Shown here: positions 15,491 through 24,525 of the stretch, one piece after another
Numbering within the stretch: position 1 is the stretch's first letter
Layout of the letters: each line of letters starts with the position of its first letter
NCBI GenBank assembly: GCA_020723105.1
Contig: DYJL01000021.1
Span: forward strand, 1-52,265
Length of the DNA stretch: 52,265 nucleotides
Direction of reading: 5' to 3'
From: Nitrospira japonica
Lineage (GTDB): Bacteria; Nitrospirota; Thermodesulfovibrionia; UBA6902
Translations under genes and position numbers: made by a program
The notes under the pieces: generated by a model
Seen by the model: the letters and a program-made list of their open reading frames with translations, nothing else
The model's database searches: none
Told to the model about the DNA's origin: nothing

Positions 15491-15553
15491 AGGGGTTAGG
15501 GGATAGGGCGTAGGGGGTAGGAGAAATCGAGGGATTAAGGGATAAGGGTTAGG
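15491..15553. repeat. G-rich heptamer array with G-quadruplex motif
   Basis: Units AGGGGTT, AGGGGAT, AGGGCGT, AGGGGGT and AGGAGAA are head to tail, then four more degenerate 7-mers follow. The G-runs at 15492-15517 satisfy the G-quadruplex pattern (four runs of at least 3 G with loops of 3-4 nt) on the + strand. Confidence 0.8.
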
Positions 15554-15562
15554 TAAAATAAA

Positions 15563-15598
15563 CGGTTTAAGCGGTTTAACCAGCTTAAGCGGCTTAAG
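15563..15598. repeat. Array of four 9-nt units
   Basis: CGGTTTAAG, CGGTTTAAC, CAGCTTAAG and CGGCTTAAG are the reverse complement family of the 9-mers at 4366-4428. The array lies 30 bp downstream of the response regulator stop. The 15371-15628 gap holds the 28-bp motif, the G-rich array and this array, with no gene. Confidence 0.8.
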
Positions 15599-15628
15599 CT
15601 GGTCGTTAGAAAGTTACTGCCATCCCGT

Positions 15629-15976
15629 CTATGCGGTTATGAGTTTTTTTATAGTCTTCTTTAACTCGCTCAAATCAGATGACTTAACGATATAAGCCTC
15701 TGACGCCCATACGGCAAAATCGTCCCTGTAATCATAAGCAGTTGACATGATAATTGGAATAGTCGGGCATTGCTCTTTCATTTTTCTCAGGAGGCTTATT
15801 CCATCAATATCAGGCATAAGTATATCCAGCGTTACAATATCAAATTTTTCTTTTCCAAATATCTCCAGGGCTTCCTTCCCGGTAGTTGCGATAACAACTT
15901 CATATCCCTCTTCTTCCAGCTCTTCCTTATAAAGGCGCTGTATATTTAAATCATCATCAACAACAAGAAGCTTCAT
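15629..15976 (-). CDS. Single-domain response regulator (CheY-like)
   Basis: This 115-residue stand-alone receiver domain has acidic pocket residues Asp7-Asp9, phospho-acceptor Asp51 (TLDILMPDIDG), Ser78/Thr79 in the switch region and Lys98 (YIVKSSD). It has no output domain, so it acts by protein contact. It lies 57 bp downstream of the hybrid-sensor gene at 16034 and is likely its partner. Confidence 0.9.
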   Translation of the reverse strand: MKLLVVDDDLNIQRLYKEELEEEGYEVVIATTGKEALEIFGKEKFDIVTLDILMPDIDGISLLRKMKEQCPTIPIIMSTAYDYRDDFAVWASEAYIVKSSDLSELKKTIKKLITA

Positions 15977-16033
15977 AATTATTTTCCCCTTTCCTGATTT
16001 TAATTTTTTATAAATTATTTCTCTTTCACTGAG

Positions 16034-19000
16034 TTAATATGTTTTCTCCAATGGCAGATGAATCCTGAAAGCAGTGCCGCCTCCCCATATGCTTTCTACC
16101 TTGATTTTACCGTTATGCTCCTGGATAATTTTATGAGTGACTGCAAGCCCCAGCCCCGTTCCCTGTGATTTTGTTGTAAAGAAGGGGTTGAAAATGTTCT
16201 TCAGGTCTTCCGGCTTTATACCGCAGCCTGTATCTGACAGTTCGATAATTGCTTCATCAGCTTCCTGTCTCGTCTTTACGGTAATGGTCCCATGGTCTGT
16301 AGCCTGAGAAGCATTTGTAAAAATATTAAGCAGCGCCTCTCTTATCCTGTCGGTATCAATTGATGAAATTAAAGGGGTTGCTGACAATTCCTTTACTATA
16401 GTATTGTGTTTTTCATTTATTGCAGGGGTCAAAAAGTCAATGATGTTATTAATAAACTCATTGAGGTCCACGCGGACCTTGTTAACCCTTGAACTTTTCA
16501 CAAAGCCCAATATTTCCCTGAGAATATTCTCAAGTCTTGTAACCTCATTTACAATAATCTTGGCATATTCAGACGTATCATTTGAAAGTTTCTTCTCCAG
16601 TCGCCTGGCAAAACCACCAATAGAAATAAGAGGGTTTCTTATCTCATGTGCCACCCTTGCAGCCAGTTCTCCAAGAGCTGCCATTCTCTCGGAATGAGCA
16701 ACACGCTCTCTCAGCGTCTTTAGTTCTGTCACATCCCTTGACAGGTGGACCGTTCCAACTATATTGCCGGATGAATCCATTATCGGGGAATTGGAGATAA
16801 CAAAGGTAGCTCCCAGATACGGGTCTTCCACTTCTCCAACAAACGGTTTTTTCAGGCTTGCTGACTTGGCATGAGGGCAGGCCTCAGAGAGATGGTCCAG
16901 CCCGTGGAATATCTTATAACATTTTTGTCCCACGATTTCTTCTTCCGGCTTTCCGATCCTTTTGATTACAGCCTGATTAACACGCTTCACAGTAAACTCA
17001 TTGTCCGTAAAATAAACCATGTCAGATATTGATTCAAAGATATTCTTCAGTTCGGTCCTGGCAAGAGATACGTTCTCAAAAAGCCTGGCGTTTTCAATTG
17101 CAGAAGCTATGTGACTTGAAAACCCCATCAGAAACTGCAGGTCTTCGTCTTTAATGGGTTTGCCCGTAAAAAGGTTGTCAACCCATATCAGTCCAATTAC
17201 CTTGTCTCTTGCTACGAGGGGCACTATGCCAAAGGATTGGGCTCCAAGCATCTGAATAAGGTAAGGGGTTACCAGAGGTTCCATCTTGGCATTTTGAATG
17301 TTAAAGGGCCGCTTCTCCTTGATGCAGCGGCTGAGGATACAATCCGTATCGAGGCTTACATTTAAATTCCTGCTCAACCTGTCAAGATACGAATTAAGAA
17401 GGATGGGCCCGCTTTCGATTTCCTCAATAATGGCTCCCAGGCTTTTGCCTTCCATGGAAAGCCATATGTCTTTTGCTTCCTCCGGACTGCCGGGGCCTAC
17501 ACCCATTATGCCGTTAAGCATATTGCTTGATTCGTCAACGAGATAGAGCAGGGCCCTGTTAAAACCAAGCCCGTCGCCCATGGTAACAACTGTAAGCACC
17601 ATTTTAAGCAGCTTGTCCAGATCCAGGGTGCTTCTTACAACAGAATTAATAAAAAACAGCCGCGACAGTTCCTGGTTTTTCCTTACCAATTCCTTTTCAA
17701 CCATTTTCTTTTCTGATATGTCTCTGGATATCCCGCTTATTCCTGTAACATTTCCGGCTGAATCCAGTATTGGCGAAAGGGTAAGGCTTACCTCTATAAG
17801 CCTGCCATTCTTGGTCTGTCTTATTGCTTCCATGTTTCTTAACGTCTCTTTTTGTTTTATTTTTTCCATGAAAACCTTTTCTTCTTCTATCAGAAACGAT
17901 GGAATCATCGGAAGGAATTCACCTTTAACCTCGTCCTGTTTAAAGCCGTAAATAGTTTCCGCGCCCTTGTTCCAGGACGTAATCATGCCGTTAATGTCCG
18001 AGATAATGATTGCATCAGCAGAATTGTCAATAAGGCTTTTCAGGTAATCTTTCGTCTGTGTTACTTCCTTTTCCTTTTCTATTTCTGCCTTGTACAGCCT
18101 GGCATTTTCTATGGCTATGGAGGAAACAGAGGCAAAAGTCATTAACGTGTTTAAATCTTCTTTTGTAAAAGATATTATTCCCCATTCGTCTTTCTTATCA
18201 TAAAGGCTCAGAGTGCCAATAATATGTTCGCCAATCATAAGGGGGATGCATAATACAGAGGTCGCCTGAATTTCGGAACCCCGTATGTTTGCAGGCATGC
18301 TGGATACATTATCTATTACGAGAGGCTCTCCGGCAGATGCAACATACCCTGCTATTCCTTCGCCGATATGCAAGGCCATCTTCTGCTTAAATGCATCCGG
18401 CAATCCGTAAGAAGCTCTAATCTGCAGCATTTCCTCTTCAAGAAGTCTTAGAATGCAGCCTTTCACATTAAAAACCTTTGATACTTCCTCGCAGATATAT
18501 GGAAGAAGCTCATCAATATTCAGAATGGATGTTATGGCCTTACCGACTTCGTGTATGACCTTCAGTTCATCAAGCTGTGATTTAACGCTTCTGTAAAGCT
18601 CTGCGTTGCGTATAGCAGTGCTGATGTTATAGGCAACTATGGTGAGAATGTTAATTTCCTCTTCACTATATATGTAAGGCTCTCTCGTCTGCACCATAAG
18701 GATGCCGGCAACAGCCTGATCCTTTACAACAGGGATTGCAAGCAGGGAGAGTAATTCGTCTGCTTCAGGATTGATAAGGGCCCTGGCATAGGAGTCTTTG
18801 CTTATGTCCTCTACTACAAGGGGCTGAAAATTTTTAAATAATTTAGAAACAGCGTCATCGTCATCCTTGATACAAAATACATTTATTGCTTCCCGTCTTA
18901 CCCCTTTTGAGGCCTCGATACAGACAACCTTTTTTTCCGGCTTGAGAAGACAGATGGAACACAGGTCTTTATTTAACGTATCTGCGATAACATGCGAGAC

Positions 19001-19093
19001 CGTATCGAGTATCTCTCTGAGTTCAAGTGTTGAACTTACTATCTGTGCAACTTTTGTTAACACTTCCACTTCTAAAGACTTCTCTTTCTGCAT
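16034..19093 (-). CDS. Multi-sensor histidine kinase (GAF-GAF-PAS-GAF-PAS-HisKA-HATPase)
   Basis: This is a 1019-residue soluble kinase with no membrane helices. Domains by sequence: GAF (about 20-165), GAF (about 175-335, GEGIAGYVASAGEPLVI), PAS (about 350-470, DNSADAIIISDINGMITSWN), GAF (about 485-660), and PAS (about 665-790, with a Cys-rich GQKCYKIFHG...ACPHAK as in redox or heme-type PAS domains). The HisKA domain carries His816 (VAHEIRNPL), and the HATPase domain has N box NIFTNASQA, DTGCGIKPE and GTGLGLAV. It phosphorylates a response regulator, most likely the CheY-like protein encoded next. It starts 6 bp after galT, so the three genes form an operon. The signal is unknown; cytosolic small molecules or redox state are plausible. 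Confidence 0.93.
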   Translation of the reverse strand: MQKEKSLEVEVLTKVAQIVSSTLELREILDTVSHVIADTLNKDLCSICLLKPEKKVVCIEASKGVRREAINVFCIKDDDDAVSKLFKNFQPLVVEDISKDSYARALINPEADELLSLLAIPVVKDQAVAGILMVQTREPYIYSEEEINILTIVAYNISTAIRNAELYRSVKSQLDELKVIHEVGKAITSILNIDELLPYICEEVSKVFNVKGCILRLLEEEMLQIRASYGLPDAFKQKMALHIGEGIAGYVASAGEPLVIDNVSSMPANIRGSEIQATSVLCIPLMIGEHIIGTLSLYDKKDEWGIISFTKEDLNTLMTFASVSSIAIENARLYKAEIEKEKEVTQTKDYLKSLIDNSADAIIISDINGMITSWNKGAETIYGFKQDEVKGEFLPMIPSFLIEEEKVFMEKIKQKETLRNMEAIRQTKNGRLIEVSLTLSPILDSAGNVTGISGISRDISEKKMVEKELVRKNQELSRLFFINSVVRSTLDLDKLLKMVLTVVTMGDGLGFNRALLYLVDESSNMLNGIMGVGPGSPEEAKDIWLSMEGKSLGAIIEEIESGPILLNSYLDRLSRNLNVSLDTDCILSRCIKEKRPFNIQNAKMEPLVTPYLIQMLGAQSFGIVPLVARDKVIGLIWVDNLFTGKPIKDEDLQFLMGFSSHIASAIENARLFENVSLARTELKNIFESISDMVYFTDNEFTVKRVNQAVIKRIGKPEEEIVGQKCYKIFHGLDHLSEACPHAKSASLKKPFVGEVEDPYLGATFVISNSPIMDSSGNIVGTVHLSRDVTELKTLRERVAHSERMAALGELAARVAHEIRNPLISIGGFARRLEKKLSNDTSEYAKIIVNEVTRLENILREILGFVKSSRVNKVRVDLNEFINNIIDFLTPAINEKHNTIVKELSATPLISSIDTDRIREALLNIFTNASQATDHGTITVKTRQEADEAIIELSDTGCGIKPEDLKNIFNPFFTTKSQGTGLGLAVTHKIIQEHNGKIKVESIWGGGTAFRIHLPLEKTY

Positions 19094-19099
19094 GGTTCT

Positions 19100-20092
19100 T
19101 TATATCTCTGCTTCCCTCATAAATTTTGCCGCCTCTTCCGGAGGTGTTGGATTGATGTAAAAACCCGAGCCCCATTCAAAACCTGCAATCTTTGTAAGTT
19201 TCGGCAGTATCTCAATATGCCAGTGGTAAAACTCATTTGTCTCGATTTTAAAAGGTGATGTATGAATCATCATATTGTACGGAGGCATGTCAAGGACTTT
19301 ATCTATCTGCTTTAAGGTCCTCTGGAGAATCTCTGCTAAAAGATGCACTTTGCCGTCAGGCATATAACTGGATTCATGCCTCTTTGGAAATATAGTTGTT
19401 TCAAACGGGGCGCGGGGCGCAAAAGGCGCCATTGCTATAAAAGCTTCATTCTCAGAAATGACCCGGGTCCTGGCGGTCCTTTCCTGTTGTATTATGTCAC
19501 AGAAGATACATCTTTCTTTATAATTGTAGTATTGCTTGGCCTGTTCAATCTCCTCTTCTACCAGATGCGGAACAATGGGAAGGGCTATAAGCTGAGTGTG
19601 GGTATGTTCAAGTGTAGAGCCCGCTTCCTCACCTTCATTCTTGAAGACAAGCACGTATTTAAGCCGACTGTCTTTTTTAAGGTCCATGATCCTGTGGTGA
19701 TAGGCCCAAAGAATGTCTTCAACAGATTTTAAAGGCATTGTTGAAAGAGTGAGATTGTGGTTTGTGCATTCTACTATGATTTCATGGGCACCGACACCGT
19801 TCATTTTGTCAAACATGCCTTCGCCGCTTCTGTTGAGATTCCCTTCAATACTGAGGGCCGGGAATTTATTGGGAAAAACCCTGAGAGTCCAGCCTGGTGC
19901 ATTTGGTTTGCTCCCATCAGGCCTGAAGGCTAATATTTCAGGAGGGGTAGTGCGTTCATTTCCTTCGCAAAAAGCACAGAATCCTCCTTTCTTTGCAGAA
20001 ATTCTCATACCAAAATCAGAGGGTCGCTTGCCTCTTTCTATTGAAATAATAACCCATCTGCCGGAGACAGGGTCTTTTCTTAATTCAGGCAT
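19100..20092 (-). CDS. galT: Galactose-1-phosphate uridylyltransferase family protein
   Basis: This 330-residue HIT-superfamily nucleotidyltransferase has the two-domain GalT fold: N-terminal LRKDPVSGRWVIIS, then CAFC (Zn site), active-site block STLEHTHTQLIA near residue 165, a second CIFC and a C-terminal domain ending with HWHIEILP. GalT family members use the nucleophilic His of HxHxQ to transfer UMP or AMP between sugar phosphates. The active-site triad here is HTHTQ rather than HPHGQ, a variant seen in GalT-like enzymes of this clade, so substrate may not be galactose-1-phosphate. It is first in an operon with a histidine kinase and a CheY protein. Confidence 0.85.
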   Translation of the reverse strand: MPELRKDPVSGRWVIISIERGKRPSDFGMRISAKKGGFCAFCEGNERTTPPEILAFRPDGSKPNAPGWTLRVFPNKFPALSIEGNLNRSGEGMFDKMNGVGAHEIIVECTNHNLTLSTMPLKSVEDILWAYHHRIMDLKKDSRLKYVLVFKNEGEEAGSTLEHTHTQLIALPIVPHLVEEEIEQAKQYYNYKERCIFCDIIQQERTARTRVISENEAFIAMAPFAPRAPFETTIFPKRHESSYMPDGKVHLLAEILQRTLKQIDKVLDMPPYNMMIHTSPFKIETNEFYHWHIEILPKLTKIAGFEWGSGFYINPTPPEEAAKFMREAEI

Positions 20093-20217
20093 ATAATACT
20101 CCGTTCTTAATGAAAAATTATAAATACTACATCGGACATTATAAAGTAATTATTAAGCTTCAATGTGCTGGGTTAAAAGTTATTCCTATTATATCACTAT
20201 TTAAGTTATTATTTTTC

Positions 20218-21189
20218 ATGAAACCATCCTTCCACACAAGGCTTATAAACAGCGTCTTTGAGGACCCAGGCCTTTATATTAGAGTCCTGAGAGAAGGCTG
20301 TGCCCTGATGTTTGACCTTGGTTTTACAACAAGCCTTTCTGCCAGGGATATTCTAAAGACTGCCGATATATTTGTATCACATACACATATAGATCATTTC
20401 ATTGGTTTTGACAATGTTCTCAGAGTCTGCCTGAAGAAAGAAAAGCCCCTCCGGCTCTATGGGCCAAGAGGTTTTATCGAATGCATAAAGGGCAAACTGA
20501 AAAGTTATACATGGAACCTTATTGGAGATTACCCGCTGGTCCTTCAAATCGCTGAAATTGACTATCCCTCTATTAAAAAAGCAACCTTTAAAGCAGAAAA
20601 CTCTTTTAAAGCAGAGAGCATGGAGCTATTGCCTTTCGATACGGTCCTGCTTACAACTTCATTCTACAAAGTTTCTACGGCCATCCTGGACCATCAGATT
20701 CCGTGTCTTGCATTCAGTCTTGAAGAGGATTACCACATAAACATTGATAAAGACAAATTGAACCGGATGAATCTCCCGGTCGGTCCGTGGCTTCAGGAAC
20801 TTAAGACCGCTATAAGAGAAGAGTTGCCGGACCAAACCTTTACTATCAATAACAGAACCTTCAGCCTTGCAGAACTAAGGGATATTGCCAATATAACAAA
20901 AGGGCAGAAAATTACATATGTTGTTGATGCCCTGGGCAGTGATAAAAATATGACTAAGATAATTCAACTCGCAAAAGGCTCTGATGTCCTCTATATAGAG
21001 ACATATTTTTCAGACAAAGATAAAGACAGGGCCAAAGACAGATACCATCTTACTTCTAAAGAGGCCGGCAGGATTGCAAGGGAGGCAGGGGTGGGCAGGC
21101 TGGAGCCTATTCACTTTTCACCGCGTTATTCAGATCAACCGGGAATATTAATAAAAGAGGCAGAAGAAGAATTTAAAAGGCCGGTTTAA
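20218..21189 (+). CDS. RNase Z-like metallo-beta-lactamase fold hydrolase
   Basis: This roughly 323-residue enzyme has the zinc motif SHTHIDHFIGFD, the classic HxHxDH, near residue 60. A central ILDHQIPCLAFSLEE strand and late ligands in IETYFSD and PIHFSPRY resemble ribonuclease Z/ElaC-like proteins. It could trim tRNA 3' ends or hydrolyse a phosphoester, but residues specific to true RNase Z are not assured. Start: an upstream ATG at 20110 would add 36 hydrophobic residues not typical of the family; I prefer the ATG at 20218 (MKPSFHTRLINSVFEDPGLYI). No clear ribosome site precedes either. It is divergent from galT. Confidence 0.8.
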   Translation: MKPSFHTRLINSVFEDPGLYIRVLREGCALMFDLGFTTSLSARDILKTADIFVSHTHIDHFIGFDNVLRVCLKKEKPLRLYGPRGFIECIKGKLKSYTWNLIGDYPLVLQIAEIDYPSIKKATFKAENSFKAESMELLPFDTVLLTTSFYKVSTAILDHQIPCLAFSLEEDYHINIDKDKLNRMNLPVGPWLQELKTAIREELPDQTFTINNRTFSLAELRDIANITKGQKITYVVDALGSDKNMTKIIQLAKGSDVLYIETYFSDKDKDRAKDRYHLTSKEAGRIAREAGVGRLEPIHFSPRYSDQPGILIKEAEEEFKRPV

Positions 21190-21243
21190 TTTTGGAAGGC
21201 TTCTTGAGGGGTCTACAAAAACACACGGGCATCTTTGCCTCTT

Positions 21244-22887
21244 TTATACAGTATTGGAGAAAAAAGTCTTGGTGCTATTTTTTAAACTGAGATTTTGTCT
21301 TTGCACGATATTGCTTTCATTTTCACCATTCAAAAGTTTAAACCCGCTTATTAAACTCTGCAGCTCCTGAGCCAAATTGTTGAGGTTGCCGGTCGCCTCA
21401 GAGGAATGCTCTGAGCTGTCGGCAGTCTGCTGTGTTAAAGCTGCAACTGCCTCGAGATTGGCCGCTATATCTCTCCCTGCATTTGTCTGCTCTTCAACGG
21501 CAGCGGCTATTTGATGGAGCCTGTCGGTAACGTTTTGCACCGATAATACTATCTGCTGCAGTGACTCGCCTGCCTGGTTAGCTAAGTCAACACCGGTCTC
21601 AACTTCTTTAGTGCCGGTGCGCATAGATTCCACCGCTTTGCCCGTGTCTTTCTGAATAAGCTGAATCATGTCAACAATTTCCTTTGTGGCAAAAGACGTT
21701 TTTTCCGCCAATTTCTTCACTTCTTCGGCAACCACCGAAAACCCTCTTCCCTGTTCGCCTGCGCGCGCAGCCTCAATAGCCGCATTTAAAGCGAGGAGGT
21801 TGGTTTGTTCTGCAATGTCACTGATCACATTAACAATCTCACCGATCTTCTCGGAATTCTTCCCCAGTATTTCAATAGTCCTGGCAGATTCGCCGACGGA
21901 ACGGGCTATCATATTCATCCCTTCTATGGTCATATTGACTACTTCTCCTCCTTTACCTGCAAGCTCGGTGGCTTTTTTTGCGGAATCGGCTGCAGCGGCG
22001 AAGTTTCTTGCAACATCTGAGAATGAAGTGTTTAATTCTTCCGTTGCAGAGGCCGCCTGAGTGGTTTGAGAGGCCTGTTCGCGGGTATTAGAGGCTATTT
22101 TGTGGGTTGATGCAGAGAGATTCACTGAGTTTGAAGCCAGGGTATCTATAGCTGATTTTACCTTTGATATCATATTGCTCAGTTTCACGATTGCCTTATT
22201 GAAATACAAGGCTAAGGAACCGAACTCGTCCTTCTTTGATTCATCCATGTTAATGCTTAAATCTCCTTTACTGAAACCTTCCGCTACAACTCTCATATCT
22301 TTAATCGGAGAGTTAACGGAATGTATAAGCATGTAGAAGATCAGGGAAATGCTTATTACACTCAACATGGCAAACATGCTGACTATTATAAGAACTATTT
22401 TCACCTTTGATTTGACATCCTCTCGTAATATAGATGAAAGGGAGTCAATTTCTTTAGATAACGGTACGGTTTTTGATATTAACTTGCCGTAAGCGATCAT
22501 TAGCCTGTCATCGTGGGTATTAATATGAGTTTCCAGAAAAGGATTAGCGCCGTCTTTGATTGTTTGCCAATAGGGGGTTACTGTTTGACTAATGGCTTCC
22601 TGTAAACGGGCGTTTCCTGTTTTTGAAATTAATTTTATGAGCATTTCATCAAAACCGGTTATGCCTTTCCTGACAATTTCAACGGAAGCAGGTGTGCCTT
22701 CGGTAATAATGACTTCGTTGATGCCCCGTAACATCATTTGTATATATGTTTTACTTTCGTCCAGGGCATTGACGGCGTCAGTTCTGCCGCTTATAAATTT
22801 GTAGCCGATCCAGATGGTTAGACCGGCTGCCATCATCATTACCAAAATTATGATTAACGATAACTGAAGTTTTCTTTTTATTGTCAT
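21244..22887 (-). CDS. Methyl-accepting chemotaxis protein
   Basis: This roughly 547-residue receptor has transmembrane helix 1 at the N-terminus after a basic start (MTIKRKLQ). A periplasmic helical sensor of about 150 residues follows, then helix 2 ([16 protein letters not shown]...), HAMP (about 205-260) and a long cytoplasmic signalling coiled coil. The hairpin tip is [33 protein letters not shown], conserved in all MCPs for CheA/CheW contact. The C-terminus lacks a CheR-binding pentapeptide. A longer frame starts at 22920; the ATG at 22887 fits the topology better. No che genes are in the window. The ligand is unknown. Confidence 0.92.
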   Translation of the reverse strand: MTIKRKLQLSLIIILVMMMAAGLTIWIGYKFISGRTDAVNALDESKTYIQMMLRGINEVIITEGTPASVEIVRKGITGFDEMLIKLISKTGNARLQEAISQTVTPYWQTIKDGANPFLETHINTHDDRLMIAYGKLISKTVPLSKEIDSLSSILREDVKSKVKIVLIIVSMFAMLSVISISLIFYMLIHSVNSPIKDMRVVAEGFSKGDLSINMDESKKDEFGSLALYFNKAIVKLSNMISKVKSAIDTLASNSVNLSASTHKIASNTREQASQTTQAASATEELNTSFSDVARNFAAAADSAKKATELAGKGGEVVNMTIEGMNMIARSVGESARTIEILGKNSEKIGEIVNVISDIAEQTNLLALNAAIEAARAGEQGRGFSVVAEEVKKLAEKTSFATKEIVDMIQLIQKDTGKAVESMRTGTKEVETGVDLANQAGESLQQIVLSVQNVTDRLHQIAAAVEEQTNAGRDIAANLEAVAALTQQTADSSEHSSEATGNLNNLAQELQSLISGFKLLNGENESNIVQRQNLSLKNSTKTFFSNTV

Positions 22888-22998
22888 TACAAATCTCAAA
22901 CAGTATTGCCTGCCCGGCATCAGGATATCCTGCGGCCCGGCAAGCCTATTAGTTCTTTTGGTATTTCTTGTATTTCATGGCTATAGGGCAAAATGAGC

Positions 22999-23448
22999 TT
23001 ATTGCTCTAATGGATAGCCTTTACTTTCCCATGCTGCCGTACCTTCTCGCATCCACATTACATTCTTATATCCGGCCTCTTTTGACAGTTTAGCTGCATA
23101 GTACGATTTCCATCCGGTCGGCCCGTCACTATAAAAGATGATTTTTGCATTTTTGTCCGAAGGCAACTGTGTTATATCAAATTCTCCTTTGCGGGTGCTT
23201 GGATCTCCCCCTTCAGTAATCCATTTAAAGGGAAGTGAAATCGCGCCTTGAAGATGACCTTTGCCGTAGTTTAAGGCTTTTCTCATATCAAAAGCATGAA
23301 CGCCTTTTTGTCCTAACATTGCCTTCACATCATCAGCAGATGCAATCTTGACCCCTTCGAGCTTTGTAGGTGTCGGCACATCTTCCGCCATTGCAATGCT
23401 AACAAATACAAAAGAAACTGCGAACAATATTGCCATGAATTTTCTCAT
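22999..23448 (-). CDS. Exported rhodanese-like domain protein without the active cysteine
   Basis: This 149-residue protein has a signal peptide (MRKFMAILFAVSFVFVSIAMA) and one rhodanese fold: GVHAFDMRKALNYGKGHLQGAISLP, then the active-site loop region IIFYSDGPTGWKS, then WMREGTAAWESKGYP. Active rhodaneses have Cys at the loop start (YCxxGxR); here it is Ser, and the mature domain has no Cys, so sulfur transfer by the usual persulfide is unlikely. It may bind a ligand or partner in the periplasm. Start chosen at 23448 with AGGAG upstream; a longer frame to 23559 adds non-family residues. It lies 111 bp before the MCP start. Confidence 0.85.
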   Translation of the reverse strand: MRKFMAILFAVSFVFVSIAMAEDVPTPTKLEGVKIASADDVKAMLGQKGVHAFDMRKALNYGKGHLQGAISLPFKWITEGGDPSTRKGEFDITQLPSDKNAKIIFYSDGPTGWKSYYAAKLSKEAGYKNVMWMREGTAAWESKGYPLEQ

Positions 23449-23621
23449 TCTTTTTCTCCTTTTTAAGTTATTGTTTTTTACTTTCAGCCGGTAGTAATTA
23501 CCCTCTTCAATAAATGTCATCCTCACCCCCTTTTTCGATTGAAGGACATCTTCAGCCAAGAACTGTGCTGCTCTAATTGTTTTATCGGTATTTTAATACA
23601 AAACTTTAATTATAATCCCTA

Positions 23622-23787
23622 TATAGAGTCTGTTTATTAAGTTGCATTTCCGTCATACCCGTTAACGCGGGTGTCCAGAATCCCTTGAAAACACTGGGTT
23701 CCCGCTTATCGTCCCTGGAGATTCGCAGTGTCGAAAAGACTGCGGGAAGTCCAGACAGACAAGCCAAGTTTATAAACAGACTCTATA
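23622..23787. mobile_element. 166-bp MITE with 22-bp terminal inverted repeats
   Basis: The left end TATAGAGTCTGTTTATTAAG... (23622-23643) is mirrored by the right end at 23766-23787, ending AACAGACTCTATA, with only a few mismatches. Ends beginning TATA suggest a TA-targeting IS630/Tc1-like relative. The interior has short palindromes such as CCCGTTAACGCGGG. It has no coding capacity. It occupies most of the 23560-23892 gap; the remainder shows no gene. Confidence 0.7.
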
Positions 23788-23892
23788 CAGCCTTGCTATG
23801 GTGTTCTTCGTATGTATCTTACTCAATAATTTTTCTCTTTAGTTGACAGAAACTTATTAAAGATTGTAGATTGGATTAAAAAGAAGGGAGAT

Positions 23893-24510
23893 ATGCAGCC
23901 TATGTCAACGGATAAGCAAAACAACTTTAATTTTGAAACGCTCCTTGAAGCGTCTGTAAAGACCCATGGTCATCTATGTCCCGGACAGGTTCTCGGAGTG
24001 AGGATGAGCATGCTTGGCTTGAGAAAGATCGGGATTGACGACCCTAAAGGCAAAGATAGAAAAAGCCTGATCGTTTTTGTAGAGATGGACCGGTGCGCTA
24101 CAGATGCAGTGCAATCTGTTACAGGCTGCAGTCTTGGACACAGGACCATGAAGTTTGTGGATTACGGCAAGATGGCTGCTGCCTATTTAAATCTTAAGAC
24201 AAATAGCGCAGTGAGAGTTATAGCAAGAGAAGATTCCCGTGACAGGGCAAAGAATTACTTCCCTGACATCGAAGATAAGTATAAGGCGCAGCTTGAAGCC
24301 TACAAAATAATGTCTGATGAGGAACTTTTTGATGTTATGGACGTGACGATTGAGATCAGACCTGAAGATCTGCCGGGCAAGCCGCTAAAAAGGGTTAAAT
24401 GCGATAAATGCGGAGAGCATGTTCAGGACATGAGGGACCTGACAGTGGACGGCAAGATTTATTGCAAGGCTTGCAATGAAGGCGCCTATTACAAGGTTTC
24501 AAAGCAATAG
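23893..24510 (+). CDS. FmdE-family protein with C-terminal zinc ribbon
   Basis: This 205-residue protein starts with an FmdE-like domain: HGHLCPGQVLGVRM (His25, His27, Cys29), then DRCATDAVQSVTGCSLGHRT, the hallmark of formylmethanofuran dehydrogenase subunit E relatives. A C-terminal zinc ribbon has CDKCGEHV and YCKAC. In bacteria FmdE-like proteins occur without methanofuran enzymes and are thought to bind metal, molybdopterin-enzyme partners or Fe-S clusters. A GGGAG site precedes the ATG; a second in-frame ATG at 23902 is possible. It faces the radical SAM gene convergently and has no metabolic partner nearby. Confidence 0.85.
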   Translation: MQPMSTDKQNNFNFETLLEASVKTHGHLCPGQVLGVRMSMLGLRKIGIDDPKGKDRKSLIVFVEMDRCATDAVQSVTGCSLGHRTMKFVDYGKMAAAYLNLKTNSAVRVIAREDSRDRAKNYFPDIEDKYKAQLEAYKIMSDEELFDVMDVTIEIRPEDLPGKPLKRVKCDKCGEHVQDMRDLTVDGKIYCKACNEGAYYKVSKQ

Positions 24511-24525
24511 CAGCTAATACGGTCC

